Below are positions 1-10,829 of a DNA stretch of 64,000 nt, one piece after another (position 1 is the stretch's first letter; every line of letters begins with the position of its first letter). Under the pieces are notes generated by a model. That model was not told the DNA's origin. It did not search any database and was given only the letters and a program-made list of their open reading frames with translations. The position numbers and the translations under genes are program-made. Origin of the DNA: Plectosphaerella cucumerina. Taxonomy: Eukaryota; Ascomycota; Sordariomycetes; Glomerellales; Plectosphaerellaceae. The DNA lies in NCBI GenBank assembly GCA_020746995.1, contig JAGPXD010000001.1:2480001-2544000 (forward strand). Reading direction: 5' to 3'.

Positions 1-1965
1 TGGATTTGTTCTTGACTAGACTCGGCCAGCAGGCCTTCAACATGGCAGTTCGGTCCAGCATCGCCCTAACATCGCGCCTGGTGTTGAAGAAGTGCACTCA
101 ACTCATCACGTCCGCCCAAGGTCACGACGCCGACATCATGGCAGAAATCGGTCGTCTGCAGCAACAGCTGAACGGAAGAATCAACATCGTTTCCCAGGCA
201 GTCGATCTCATCCAACTCAGGTCTGAGAGACTGGATTCTTCAACGAGCTCGGGGACCATTCGCTGACCACGACCCTTGATATCTAGGTCCACGCGAGGAA
301 ACCCATCATTAGAGGCCGCAATGCCTCTCGCTACAGCCCTGCACCAGGATATTGCCTCTCTAGGCCGTCATCTTGGTACTGCCGTGACAGACTCGGACAA
401 CCTGGAGTCGGCGAGCCGAGCCGACACACGAGAACTTGTGCGACTGAGACTTGTAGCCGTCGCCGAAGAGATGCGTGGCCTCATCGATCGGATAGACCGT
501 GAGATCCCACTACTTCAACTGGCGATTACTTCATCTGGCGAGAGCATGTCGACGGCCCTATCTCCTGGGGTCTCGCCATCTCGCTTTCTCCAAGCCAGCG
601 CCTTCATAAACCTCGGAGACACACAGGTATGGCCACCCCTGAACCAGCACCCACCTGGTGCAGCTGTAACAAGGGCCACTGGGCCTCTGGTTCATCCGCC
701 GAAACTGCTCCCGCTGCTCCCCGATACCATGAAATACACATACTGACCCGTGGCCGTAGTTTGCTGCGAACCCTGTTCGCGCGGTGCAAATAGGACCGTC
801 CTTCGTTCTATCACTCTACATGCTGTTTTCCAGCCATACCAACCCCTCTGCAGCATCCTCAAAGCCGTCTACCGAGCGCCCGGCCGAGGTCTACGGATTC
901 GAAGAGGGGGCGAGAAAGCCAGTGTGGCAAGAAGTCTGTCACAAGGCTCGTGTGAGAATACTCAGAACCCCAATGGATTCGAGCTTCAGTCCTTTGACTG
1001 GGTACGAGATTTCCTCGGCCAGCGCCATGGCTGGAAAGGATGGTTATGCATACCACCTTGAGTTCGTTGAGGACCTGGACGACGGCCGCCGTCATGACGA
1101 AACCGGACTCTCGGGTGATCGATTCGACAGTGTTCTGCGCGCTGGTATTCGAGAGTCTGTGCCCATCCACCAGATCTCCAAGATCTTCTACACAGACACA
1201 GGCCGGCTCTTGAACGTTGGCAAAGATCTAGATGCGGATAATCCGGTTCTTTTGTTGAAACGACACGTCCTTGCAGTGGCTCCTGCAAAGTCGACTGAGG
1301 CCTGTCTCGACCAGAGCACCCAAACAGCGCGCCCAACCGAACCTACTATTTGCGCCGCCAGCGAGTCCTGGAGCGAACAGGAGGAGATTGACAGGCAGCT
1401 ACGCGGAGAAAGTGTCAAGCTGGTGCACCTCCAGGCAAGCGTACCAGACCGATTACAGTTCCCGGCGCACCTGGATCGAGAGTGGATCGCTCTGGAGATC
1501 TTCGAAGAAGATACCCCCGACAACGACTCGGAAAGTGGCGATGATGTCGATGATACAGACATCCCTGGCCAAAACCTCCCGATTGATGCTGGCGTGTTGG
1601 ACAGAGCTACTGCACAGGATGAGAGACAACCAGGAACGCCTCTCGACTCGACACTTCTGGAGCAGATGAGAAACGTCTGTATCACAGAAGATGACCCATC
1701 TGTATGCGAATCTTCGGTTAACGCCAGGTCTTTCATGGCGACATCTCCTTTTGCGGCGGTCACCACGTCGCTCTCGCTTCTGGAACTGCTCCTTCGTCTG
1801 CTGAGCCTTCAGGTGTCCCAACAGGCACACCACTTGACAAGCTCGGATGCAGTACTCAACTTCTTCCTCGAGGACACATCCACTGCCGGACTCTCAAGCA
1901 AGGAAGGGCGGAGAGAACGCAGCGAAGCAGCGGGGCAAATTGGATTCGATCCATATGAAGCATAG
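1..1965 (+). CDS. Ran-binding protein, Yrb30 family (5' end cut by one base)
   Basis: Exons 1-220, 287-626 and 760-1965 join in frame; both introns have GT..AG ends and CTGAC branch sites. The frame enters the window as xTG-GAT-TTG, so the probable start codon is missing only its first base; the whole protein would be about 588 aa. The N-terminal helix (LGQQAFNMAVRSSIAL), the segment SPSRFLQASAFI, then VQIGPSFVLSLYMLF and a C-terminal LSLLELLLRLLSLQ...IGFDPYEA are features I associate with the fungal Ran-binding family of yeast Yrb30. In yeast that protein binds Ran-GTP and affects nucleocytoplasmic transport. The middle is acidic and low in complexity. Family assignment is from recognition of these blocks, not from an alignment. 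Confidence 0.72.
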
Positions 1966-2594
1966 ACACAGGGGAAGAACTCTCGGTTGATGGGAATGTG
2001 ATCATGTGGAAACCAAAATACTGAAGCTCTTGCTCTTCGGGGAGACTGGTCCGCATTACCGTAGAAGGATGTTTTCATATGCTGGGTGTGTTAAGAGGCA
2101 GCATTATGGGCCAGGGGCAGTCGTGATGGTGTTGAGGGAGAGCATTTCCCCCACACTGTGCAACGAACGTAGCAGTGAGGGTTCTTACAGTGCGAAATGC
2201 GATACACACCCGCCCCACCCCGTTGCCAGGGGAATTATGTCATGCCAAAGTAAACGAAACGCGCCACGGGATTTCGAGGCTTGGAGGGGCAATTCCGCCA
2301 GACAGTCACTCAAACACATTGCACCATCCAGACGATCCAGCTCCCTCGACGTGGTGCTGGCACCGCTCTCACAGATCGTTTGACGCCCGCGTTATTGCAT
2401 CACTCCACGACCGTTCTTGGCCATTTGCCCAGGAACAATAAGCTTCTCATCTGGCTGCGTAAGGCCGCCAGCATCAACCCCAAGCCGGACCATGAATTTG
2501 TTTTGCTGATACCTCCCTTGCGCATATGTAGTCCCCGATATTTGACCCTCGAACTGAACCAAATCACCAAGAACAATCAGAAACAACCTCGATC
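1966..2594. other. Intergenic, 629 bp, between the Ran-binding gene and the SNF2 gene
   Basis: This stretch holds the 3' flank of the Ran-binding gene and the 5' flank of the SNF2 gene. Short open frames here lack codon-usage or family support. No RNA gene or repeat was seen. Confidence 0.6.
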
Positions 2595-5500
2595 ATGGTC
2601 AACCAACGCGGGTCTCCGAGACCCCTCGTGCGTTCCCAGGACCCCAAGGAGGACTCGATAGCGAAGCAACCTACAAGCAAAGAAGCGCACCGAGGAGCGG
2701 CTGGCAACGAAGATGATCTTCTTGCGCGGTTCAACTCGTTGCGCGTGGCAGACCCCACGTCCCAAGACCGCCAGCCTGCCTCTGCCAACACATCCGCGCG
2801 ACGCTCGGAGACAGCCGACGTAGTGGAGATAGAGCGCCCGACATGGAATGCGACACGGCCACCTGTGCCAAGCACGAAAGAGAGGGACGACGCTCTGAGC
2901 TCCTTCTTCTCCGATAAAGGGCGCCGCGATCCTTTCCACTCCGGCCATGGCCACAAGTTCGGACAACCTGGCAAGATGGTGTCTTCTCTTAAGCAGAAAG
3001 CTGCGGGCGTCTTCAACGACAGGAGGTCGCGCCCGGAACATCACAGGGACTCCGAAAAGCACAGGATCGCCGCGCCAGCTGCGCCAACATACCCAGACAG
3101 GAAGCCAGAAGCCCCCAGGTTCTTCAGCTCAATCGGGCCGGACGCCAATCCTGCGACTTACAAGGCCCCCGAAGTTTTCGGCGAGGCCGAGTTCTACACC
3201 GATCCCACGAAGGCCTCGGCCGATCTCAAGGCATTGCTTGAAGGCGGAATGGACGAAGATGAGGACCAAGAGACCGACCCGAACAACAAGAAGATCGAGG
3301 GAGAGATCGATTCTGACGGCGCTCTTGAAGGACTTGAGGTGAAGCTTCTGCCACATCAGGTCGAAGGTGTCGAATGGATGAAGGGCCGAGAACTCGGTCC
3401 TGTCAAGCGCGGAAGGGTCCCCAAGGGTGGAATTCTGGCCGACGACATGGGCCTGGGCAAGACGCTTCAGACCATCGCCGTCATCCTCAGCAACCAGAAG
3501 CCAGCGCCAGGCGACAAGCGGTGGAAGAAGCATTTCGAAGGCATCGCCAAGACCACGCTTGTGGTCGCTCCTCTTGCCCTGATCCGCCAGTGGGAGTCTG
3601 AGATAAAGGACAAGGTGTCCAAGTCGCATGGCCTGAAAGTGTGCGTCCACCATGGACCGCAGCGCACCAAGCGCTTCAGTGACCTTGCCCTGTACGACGT
3701 GGTCGTTACCACATATCAGGTCCTCGTCTCCGAATACGGACACAGCTCAGACGAAGAAGATGGAGTCAAGGCAGGATGCTTCGGCTTGCATTGGTGGCGC
3801 GTGGTGCTGGACGAAGCGCACAGCATCAAGAACCGGAACGCCAAGTCCACCAAAGCGTGCTACGCTCTCCGATCCGAATACCGCTGGTGCCTGTCGGGCA
3901 CGCCCATGCAGAACAGCCTAGAAGAGCTCCAATCGCTCATCAAGTTCCTTCGCATCAAGCCTTACGACAACCTTGCGGAGTGGAAGGATCAGATCGAGAA
4001 GCCTCTCAAGAATGGAAAGGGACACGTCGCCATCCGCCGCCTCCACAGCATTCTCCGATGCTTCATGAAGCGAAGGACAAAGGAGATCCTGAAGAAGGAC
4101 GGTGCCTTGAACCCCGGCGGGAAGCCCACTGCCGAGGACGACAAGTCTGGTCCTGGTTTCAAGGTCACGGAGCGCAAGATTGTCAAGATATCCGCCAGCT
4201 TCTCACCAGCCGAGCGTCGGTTCTACGACAGGCTCGAGGCCCGAGCCGACGAGAGCCTTGAGCGCATGGAAAAGGGCGGCATGAACTACGTCAACGCCTT
4301 GGTTCTCCTGCTCCGTTTGAGGCAGGCCTGCAACCATCCAAAGCTTGTCGAGGGCAAGATCGACAAGGACAAGGACGCGCTATCAGGTGATGCTTCGCAG
4401 AAGACTGCCAACGCTAGCGTCGATGATCTGGCCGATATGTTCGGCGACATGGGTATCGCGGCAAAGACATGCGGCATCTGTGGGCGCCAACTGCCAAAGG
4501 ACATTACTCGAGGAAACCAAGACATCTGCCAGGAGTGCTACGATGACCTGGCCTACTTCAAGGAGAACGAGTCCACACAGCGGAAGAAACCGACCAGCAG
4601 CAAGAGCAAGAAGAAGGCCCTTCCGCAGGAGGAGAAGAAGAGGGAGAAGACCCAGCCGGCTCCAGCGCCACGACATCGGCGACAGCGGAATCGCAAGACC
4701 GTTCTCGACAGTGACGACGAAGAGGATGAAGGAGACTGGCTTGTGCCAGAGGATCAGCAGGGCGAACTCCGCCTTGGAAGGGCCGGAGGCGAGGAGGACG
4801 AGAACGCAGAGGGCGGCGGCCAGTGGCTCGGCGACGACTCGCTGCAGAGGTCAGATGATGAAACCGAAGCCAGCAATCTCAGCAGCTTCGTCGTTCACGA
4901 CGAATCGACGGCCAAGGTAAAGGCTGATGCCAACTCGGACTCGGAGGACAGCCTTGCGTCGGTGTCTGCAATTCTTTCACAAGCCGAGCAAAAGAAACGG
5001 CAATCCAAGGCGGATCGGTCCAGGACAGTCGACAGCGAGTCTAGCGACGACGAGGATACGGGCGTCGATGAGTCTGACGTCGACTCGACAGCGGACGAGA
5101 CCATCTTCCAACCGATGGGCGAGGCTAGCCAAATCCTTGCGTCTGCCAAGATCCGCCAGATGATGCAGATTCTGCACAACGAAGTCCATGAGCACAAGTT
5201 CATCGTCTTCTCACAGTTCACGTCGATGATGGACCTCATCGAGCCCTTTTTCCGGAAAGAGGGATTCAAGTTCACCAGGTACGACGGTGGCATGAAGAAC
5301 GACGAGCGAGAAGAGAGCCTCGGTCGCCTGAGGAACGACCCAAACACGCGCATCTTGCTCTGCAGTCTCAAGTGCGGTAGTTTGGGCCTGAACCTGACAG
5401 CAGCAACGCGTGTCATTATTGTCGAGCCCTTCTGGAACCCGGTATGTATTATCACCATGGCATTGCATTGTGACAAGACTGACAGGAGAGACAGTTCATC

Positions 5501-5830
5501 GAAGAGCAAGCCATTGACCGAGTTCATCGCCTGACACAGAAGATCGACGTGGTGGTGTACAAGCTCACGGTCGAGCAGACCGTGGAGGAGCGAATCCTCG
5601 ACCTGCAGGAGAAGAAGCGACTCCTGGCGGAGACAGCCATTGAGGGAGGCATGAAGAAGAACGTCCTCAAGCTTGGCTTCAACGAGATCATGGACCTGTT
5701 CCGCCGTGATCATCAGGGAGACCCGACGGCCGGCAGCCAAGTCGATGCGACTATTGTGCCGAAGGGCACTGTTCTCAAGGCGAAGCCCAAGAAGACAGCG
5801 GAGGACTCGGTGTTTGGGCGCAGGTGGTAG
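2595..5830 (+). CDS. SNF2-family ATPase/helicase, Rad5/Rad16-like group
   Basis: Exons 2595-5441 and 5495-5830 (intron 53 nt, phase 0) encode 1060 aa. The start is the ATG in CGATCATGG. The protein has a disordered N-terminus of about 230 aa, then the SNF2 ATPase lobe with Walker A (ADDMGLGKT, about residues 280-290), DEAH box (DEAHSIKN, about 405) and LSGTPMQN. The C-terminal helicase lobe has SQFTSMMDL, the arginine-finger region and QAIDRVHRL, which is formed across the splice. Between the lobes lie a four-cysteine cluster (C626, C629, C645, C648) and a long acidic, serine-rich insert. Such enzymes move along DNA using ATP, in chromatin remodelling or repair. The closest yeast class is probably Rad16/Uls1/Rad5, but a full RING is not apparent, so the exact orthologue is unsettled. 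Confidence 0.9.
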
Positions 5831-7384
5831 GTAGTCACCGGCCAACGGACCAGGACCTGCCATCTTGGGTAGGAGAGTGCACGTGGCAGGGAACATCATT
5901 GCCCCATCGGCTCCATCAGCGCAACCTCTTTGCTGTCTTGCCCACACACTGACCGAGTGTGTGGGTGGGCAGGTGGGGGATATCGGTGGAATGTGGACTT
6001 TTCTTCCACAACGGGCAATTCAGTCGGCGTTCGGGTACGAGTAATGAACGAGCACTTTTTACGTTGAAGTTGGACGACGCGCCTGTGAGAGTAAGTAGGG
6101 CTGAAGGATTCGGTTGCTCCACAAAGAATGGATGGTCCTTCGGAAGTTGCCTTGAGTGCCATCGTATCATGGACTTGGCTGGGGGACTTGGAGAGACCCC
6201 GGTCCTAGCTCTTGATGATGGAGCCGAGCGGGTACACGTTGCCTTCCAGACCCAGTTCTGCACCGAAAACCAACTCCTTCGTGGCCTTCAATTTGCAGTG
6301 TTCTAGATCCCCATCAAGTCATGGGGAGGGGGCCAACTCCAACACGGGACCGAGAGGCGTCCAAGAGAGGCATTTGTTCGGGGACAGCCTCCTTGTCGAG
6401 CCGAGGCCGCCTTTGCATACACGGCGAACCCGCATCGGCCTAGAAATGGCTGCCCGGTGCCCGCCCCTCCACCCGCCAGTGAAGCCATAAAACGCCATGT
6501 ACTCCATCCTGCACCAGGCTTGCCTGCAACCTGCCTACGCGAGGGGGGTCCCGGGCCGGCCTGCCTTGCCGGATTCTGCACTCAGCTCCGCGGGCTGGTG
6601 CGGCACGGGTGCAGAGTTTTGATCTGATAGCCGGCACTGGGGCGGATCAGATAATCTCAGGCGGGAGGGGGGCCCCAGTCCGAATCGAGGCAAGGGGCTT
6701 GGAGGGGGGCCAGCCGGACACGAGGATCTGATAAAAACACTCGGCCATCACGGGCCTCACGCGCGCAAGTTTAAGCGAACCGCCAACCAACGCTCAAGGT
6801 GGAACGACGCCCCCGCCACCGGTCGAGAAAGACGATGGAGCCCGACACACCTTCTTCACCTGCCCGTCTCCTCCCAGGACAGGCCTCGACGCCTCGGTTA
6901 GGCCGGTGTGTGCAGGGCGATGGGACCTTGTGGCGTCCTGGGCGGACCCGGAGACGGACCTTTGGTGAAAGTCCCCTCCCTCCGCTCCTGCCCTCGAAGA
7001 CACACATGGGCCATGGCTGGGCTGAGGTTTCTCCTGGGCGCCATTTTCGCTGGTGAGGACGGAGGCGAACGCCTCTTTTTGCTTTGCCCGGCGGCAGTCC
7101 TGGACCGCCCGAGGCCTGGTTGCCGTGCCGGGGTCGGTTGAAGTTGCAAATCGTGAATCAGTATTAATACCGTTGCCGTTGTCTCGTCTGAGCCGTTGCG
7201 AGGAGCACGAGTTTCTCCTTCTAAGCAAGCCTTCTTTACTCACACGTTGACTTACAAACGCCCTCTGTCTTCTTGCAAGCACATCGCCGTCGTCCTGCTT
7301 CGCATCTGCCCCTCCTGACCCCTCCCCCACCCGACGTTTCTTGTGATCCCAGTTGGCGTGGTATTCCCGCCGATTCTAGCAGTC
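5831..7384. other. Intergenic, 1.55 kb, with GATA-motif cluster
   Basis: No convincing coding region lies between the SNF2 stop and the GNAT gene. Three WGATAR motifs occur at 6625-6630, 6649-6654 and 6729-6734, the first two separated by a GC-rich stretch. From about 7250 the DNA becomes CT-rich, as expected for a fungal promoter or 5' leader. Open frames here have no family resemblance and switch frame often. Confidence 0.55.
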
Positions 7385-8394
7385 ATGTAGGTCAAACGCG
7401 GAGTCCTTTGCTTCTTCTCAAGGTGTTTCAGGATCTTCTGTTGCTCCTCTACCACGTGCACCTGCTCTCGTTAGCTCCTGAGACAGACCCAGATATGTGG
7501 TTACTGACCATGTGTGTTTCGCAGGGGCTACACTATCCTCCCCGCGCTGATCCCCGAGATCGAGGACATCTACAGGGTGTACTTCGCCGCCTTCGAGGGC
7601 GAGAAGATGGGAGAGATCATGGTCAACATCCTCTTCCCCGATGGCACAAATACTCCCGAGTTCCGGAAGGCCCACGCCGCCGGCACGCTTGCCTGGTGGA
7701 ACCACAGCAAGGTCCAGTACACTTTCAAGTGTGTGGACACGGAGACAAACGAGATCATCGGCATGGCTCTTGGTGATATCCTCATCCAGGGCCGCACAGA
7801 AGAGGAGCGCAAATTCCAAGGAGTCGGCTGGCTCGAGGGCGAGAACAAGGAGAGGGCCGAGGCCGTACTGAAGCCCCTGCACGAGGCACGGGAGGAGATC
7901 TTCGCCGGCAGGCCACACATCTGTGAGGACACCCTCCCTCTACACCCTCCCCCCTGGTTTAAACCTAACCATCTCCAGACGTCCATGTCATCGCCGTCGA
8001 CCCCAAGCACCAGGGCCGCAAGGCCGGCGCCCTTTGGTGCCAGTGGGGAATCGAGCTCTCCAACAGCACCGGACTGCCCCTGTACTTCGAGGCATCACCC
8101 TCGACCTACAAGCTGTACGAGAAGATGGGATACGAGACCCTGGACAGGAAGATCGTGCACTCGGCGGCGCTTATGCGGACCGAGACGGACATCGAGGTGC
8201 CCCTCATGGTCAAGATGCCCGCTGCTGCCGGCGGCGCTACGTACAAGCAGTGGGCGGCCGCCGGCTTCCCTGCCTTCTCCGAGCTGAGGAAGAAGGCGGC
8301 CGAGGCCGCTGCCCTTGCCGCAGCAGCCGCAGCCGAGACGGCCAAGGGTGGTGTGGTGACGGCGGTGGAGGTCAAGGAGGTGGCGACAGCATAG
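7385..8394 (+). CDS. GNAT-family N-acetyltransferase with split start codon
   Basis: Proposed exons are AT at 7385-7386, then 7525-7922 and 7979-8394, giving 271 aa. No in-frame ATG precedes GYTILPALIPEIEDIYRVYF in exon 2, because an upstream TGA at 7505-7507 blocks the frame. Joining AT to the first G of exon 2 across a GTAGGT..CAG intron with an ACTGAC branch makes ATG and gives MGYTILPAL. The fold is GNAT: motif A with HQGRKAG after VHVIAVDP, then the LYFEASPSTYKLYEKMGYE segment. Such enzymes transfer acetyl groups from acetyl-CoA; the substrate is unknown. The C-terminus is a long alanine-rich helix. The alternative is a missed coding exon further upstream. Confidence 0.78.
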
Positions 8395-8620
8395 GTTTCG
8401 TTCTGTCCTTTCTAGATCAAGCAGGTAGCAGTCGGTTCCAAGCCCAGTCAGTTTTTGTTCATCATGTCCCCCCCGGTGCCTCGAACCGAACCCCACGCAC
8501 ACATGTCAAGGGTGGCAAGCCATGCAGAACATAGCTGCAAGCCACTGCCTGAGACGAACGATGAAAAAAATAGCTCATGCCGAAAGACGCCACATGGAAA
8601 GCTGCAGCATGTGCGCCGGT

Positions 8621-8794
8621 TGGTAGCGGGCTTTTATTAACCGACTCGGCTTCGGGCGGGAGGGAGAGGCGTAACGTCCGAAGCTAGGTTCATCTGTCCT
8701 TGTTATTTGGTGCTGGGCTTCTATTCACCGACCTCGGCTTCGGGCGGAGAGAGAGGAGTGAGGTCCGAAGCTATGTCCGTCCCGTCCTTGTTGG
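8621..8794. repeat. Imperfect tandem duplication, two copies of about 87 bp
   Basis: Copy 1 starts near 8621 and copy 2 near 8708. Both run GGGCTT, TATT, ACCGA, CTCGGCTTCGGGCGG, GTCCGAAGCTA and TCCTTGTT in the same order with scattered differences. Each copy contains facing arms GCTTCGG and CCGAAGC that could pair as a stem. It lies 0.2 kb after the GNAT stop, so it may fall in the 3' UTR. Confidence 0.8.
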
Positions 8795-9066
8795 TTGGTG
8801 GTGTGGTGTGTGTTGGCGTCGGTGCATGAGAGTAAAATGAGGGCGTACATTACGCGACCAAAACAGCCCCCCCTTTCAGGGGTCTCGTCGACTCAGAACG
8901 GCCCATCCGCTGCATCCAGCACACAACCGGCCGGCTTCTCGGCCATTGTGGCTTGAAAAGACTTTTGGTCCAGAGCGGGTCGCGTTGCATCTATCCCGTT
9001 TGTCTCTAGGCTCGACCACTGCCGAGGCGGCCGGGGCCTGCTCTAGCCTCTGGGATACCCTGGCAG

Positions 9067-9091
9067 TTTTTATCTGATCATCTGATAAAAA
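9067..9091. promoter_or_regulatory. Inverted pair of GATA motifs upstream of flavoprotein gene
   Basis: TTTTTATC and GATAAAAA face each other across nine bases containing a further TGATCATC. The pair lies 134 bp before the ATG at 9225. GATA factors such as AreA bind paired GATA sites in nitrogen-regulated fungal promoters; binding here is inferred. Confidence 0.4.
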
Positions 9092-9224
9092 GCCACGAGC
9101 CGGTACAAGTACTTGGACGGTCCCCGATGTCGCTTCCACGTGCCAAGCCGGGGGCACTTTGTGGTGTGTCGTGGAGTTCCGCACATTGCATCTTCCTTCT
9201 GTTGTATCGCAGCAGATCATCACC

Positions 9225-10688
9225 ATGTTGGTAAAAATCCGGAAAGGCGTTCTCTGCCTCAAGCTCATAGGCACCTTCTTTGGGCTCTATTACGACCACA
9301 TCAGGCGCAGTTATGCCGTGCGAAACGCCGCAAAGGCGACACAGAGCGTGAAGGGTGGCGAGGAGGGCCCGGCAGAGCCCAGGACCGTGGTCATCATCGG
9401 CGCTTCGTTCTCCGGCTACCATGCGGCGCGCCTCATCGCTGCCACTCTCCCACTCGACGGGAGCTGGAGGATCGTCATCGTCGAGCCCAACGCCCATTAC
9501 CAGTTCACATGGACCCTCCCTCGGTTCTGCGTCATCGAGGGCCACGAGGAGAAGACCTTCGTTCCCTACGGCCCCTACCTGCCTCCGGCGGCCAAGGAGT
9601 TTATCAGATGGGTGCACGACCGGGTCGAGCTGATCAGCGACAGAGACATCAAGATCGAGGGTACGGGCGAGCGCATCTCGTATGACTATCTCGTCGTCGC
9701 TACCGGCGCTGGCGTTGGCCTCAAGCTGCCTTCGCGCGTTGGTGCTGAGGGCAAAGAGGAGGGCGTCAAGCTTCTTCAGCAGATCCAGCGTCGCATCAAG
9801 GACGCCAAGAAGCTGGTTGTCGTCGGCGGAGGCGCTGCTGGTGTTGAGCTCGCTACCGACGCGAAGCAGCACTATCCGGACAAGAGCGTGACCCTCGTTC
9901 ACTCTAGAGACGCGGTGATGCACCGCTTCGGGCCCGAGCTCCAGGCTGCCGCTCTCAAGGGGCTCAAGGATCTCGGAGTCGAGGTGCTTCTCGGAGAGCG
10001 AACGGTGACCGAGGATGAGGAGGCTGGCGTCCTCACGCTGCGGTCTGGCAAGACTCTCGAGTTTGATTTTTGCGTAGGCGGCCTCTACCCTCCCTTAACC
10101 AGACGCCGTGCTGATATTTGCTTTCCAGGTCAACTGCACCGGCCAGAAGCCATCCTCAGAGCTCCTTCGCGGCATCGCACCAGATGCCCTGCTGGAGTCG
10201 GGCCACATTCGCGTAAAACCCACTCTCCAGGTCGACTCCCCGAAATTGTCGAACGTCTATGCCTGCGGCGATGTCGCGCAGACGGGAGTGCGGAATCCCA
10301 ACGCCCGCTCCGCGATGAAGCAGGCCCAGTTCGTCGCCGACAACATCACCCTGGCCATCAGGGGTCAGGAGCCGACATACAAATACACACCTCAGTGGGC
10401 AGACAGCGTGATCAAGCTGACGCTGGGTCTGGTCAGTAAAAAGCGGCAAGCGGCCAAGAAGACGTTGAAGCTGATTAGTGAACACAGGACAAGTCGATAA
10501 CACATCTTTCGGATGGGAAGACCGAGCTGCTGTTCCCCGGCAAGGAGAAAGACGAGACGTTGATGATCAGACAAGTCTGGCTGCACATGGGCGCAACGCC
10601 CTTCGAGGACGTAGATAAGGCTGGGCAGTCCGTCGGCCAGGAGAGCATCGTGGACAAGGCAAGGGAAGTCGCCAATCGGGTACCTTGA
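9225..10688 (+). CDS. AIF/AMID-like FAD-dependent NAD(P)H oxidoreductase
   Basis: Exons 9225-10073, 10129-10431 and 10488-10688 give 450 aa, with introns of 55 and 56 nt, both phase 0. The ATG sits in ATCACCATG and is followed by a hydrophobic stretch that could anchor the protein. The FAD-binding Rossmann motif is VVIIGASFSGYHAA (about residues 47-60). The second nucleotide motif, LVVVGGGAAGVELATD, follows at about 200, and the C-terminal FAD motif is NVYACGDVAQTG. VNCTGQKPSS is formed across intron 1. This is the pyridine nucleotide-disulfide reductase fold of the AMID/apoptosis-inducing-factor-like group, which oxidises NAD(P)H with a quinone or other acceptor. Its physiological role is not evident. 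It converges on the Zn2Cys6 gene with 141 bp between stops. Confidence 0.88.
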
Positions 10689-10829
10689 AGACGAAAAAGA
10701 CTGGACTGGACGAGACGGCAAGGTGGCAGGCTCACAAGCGTATCAAATAGAGCGTAGACTACCAACAGTGTTGGGATTTAATAATAGACATTTGGATTGT
10801 CGAAGCTGCCGCGATGGCTGAAGGCGCGC

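Larger units (their letters stand above)
8395..9224. other. Intergenic, 830 bp, GNAT 3' flank and flavoprotein promoter
   Basis: Contains a duplicated block of about 87 bp at 8621-8794 and an inverted pair of GATA motifs at 9067-9091, both listed separately. No gene was seen. Confidence 0.6.
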
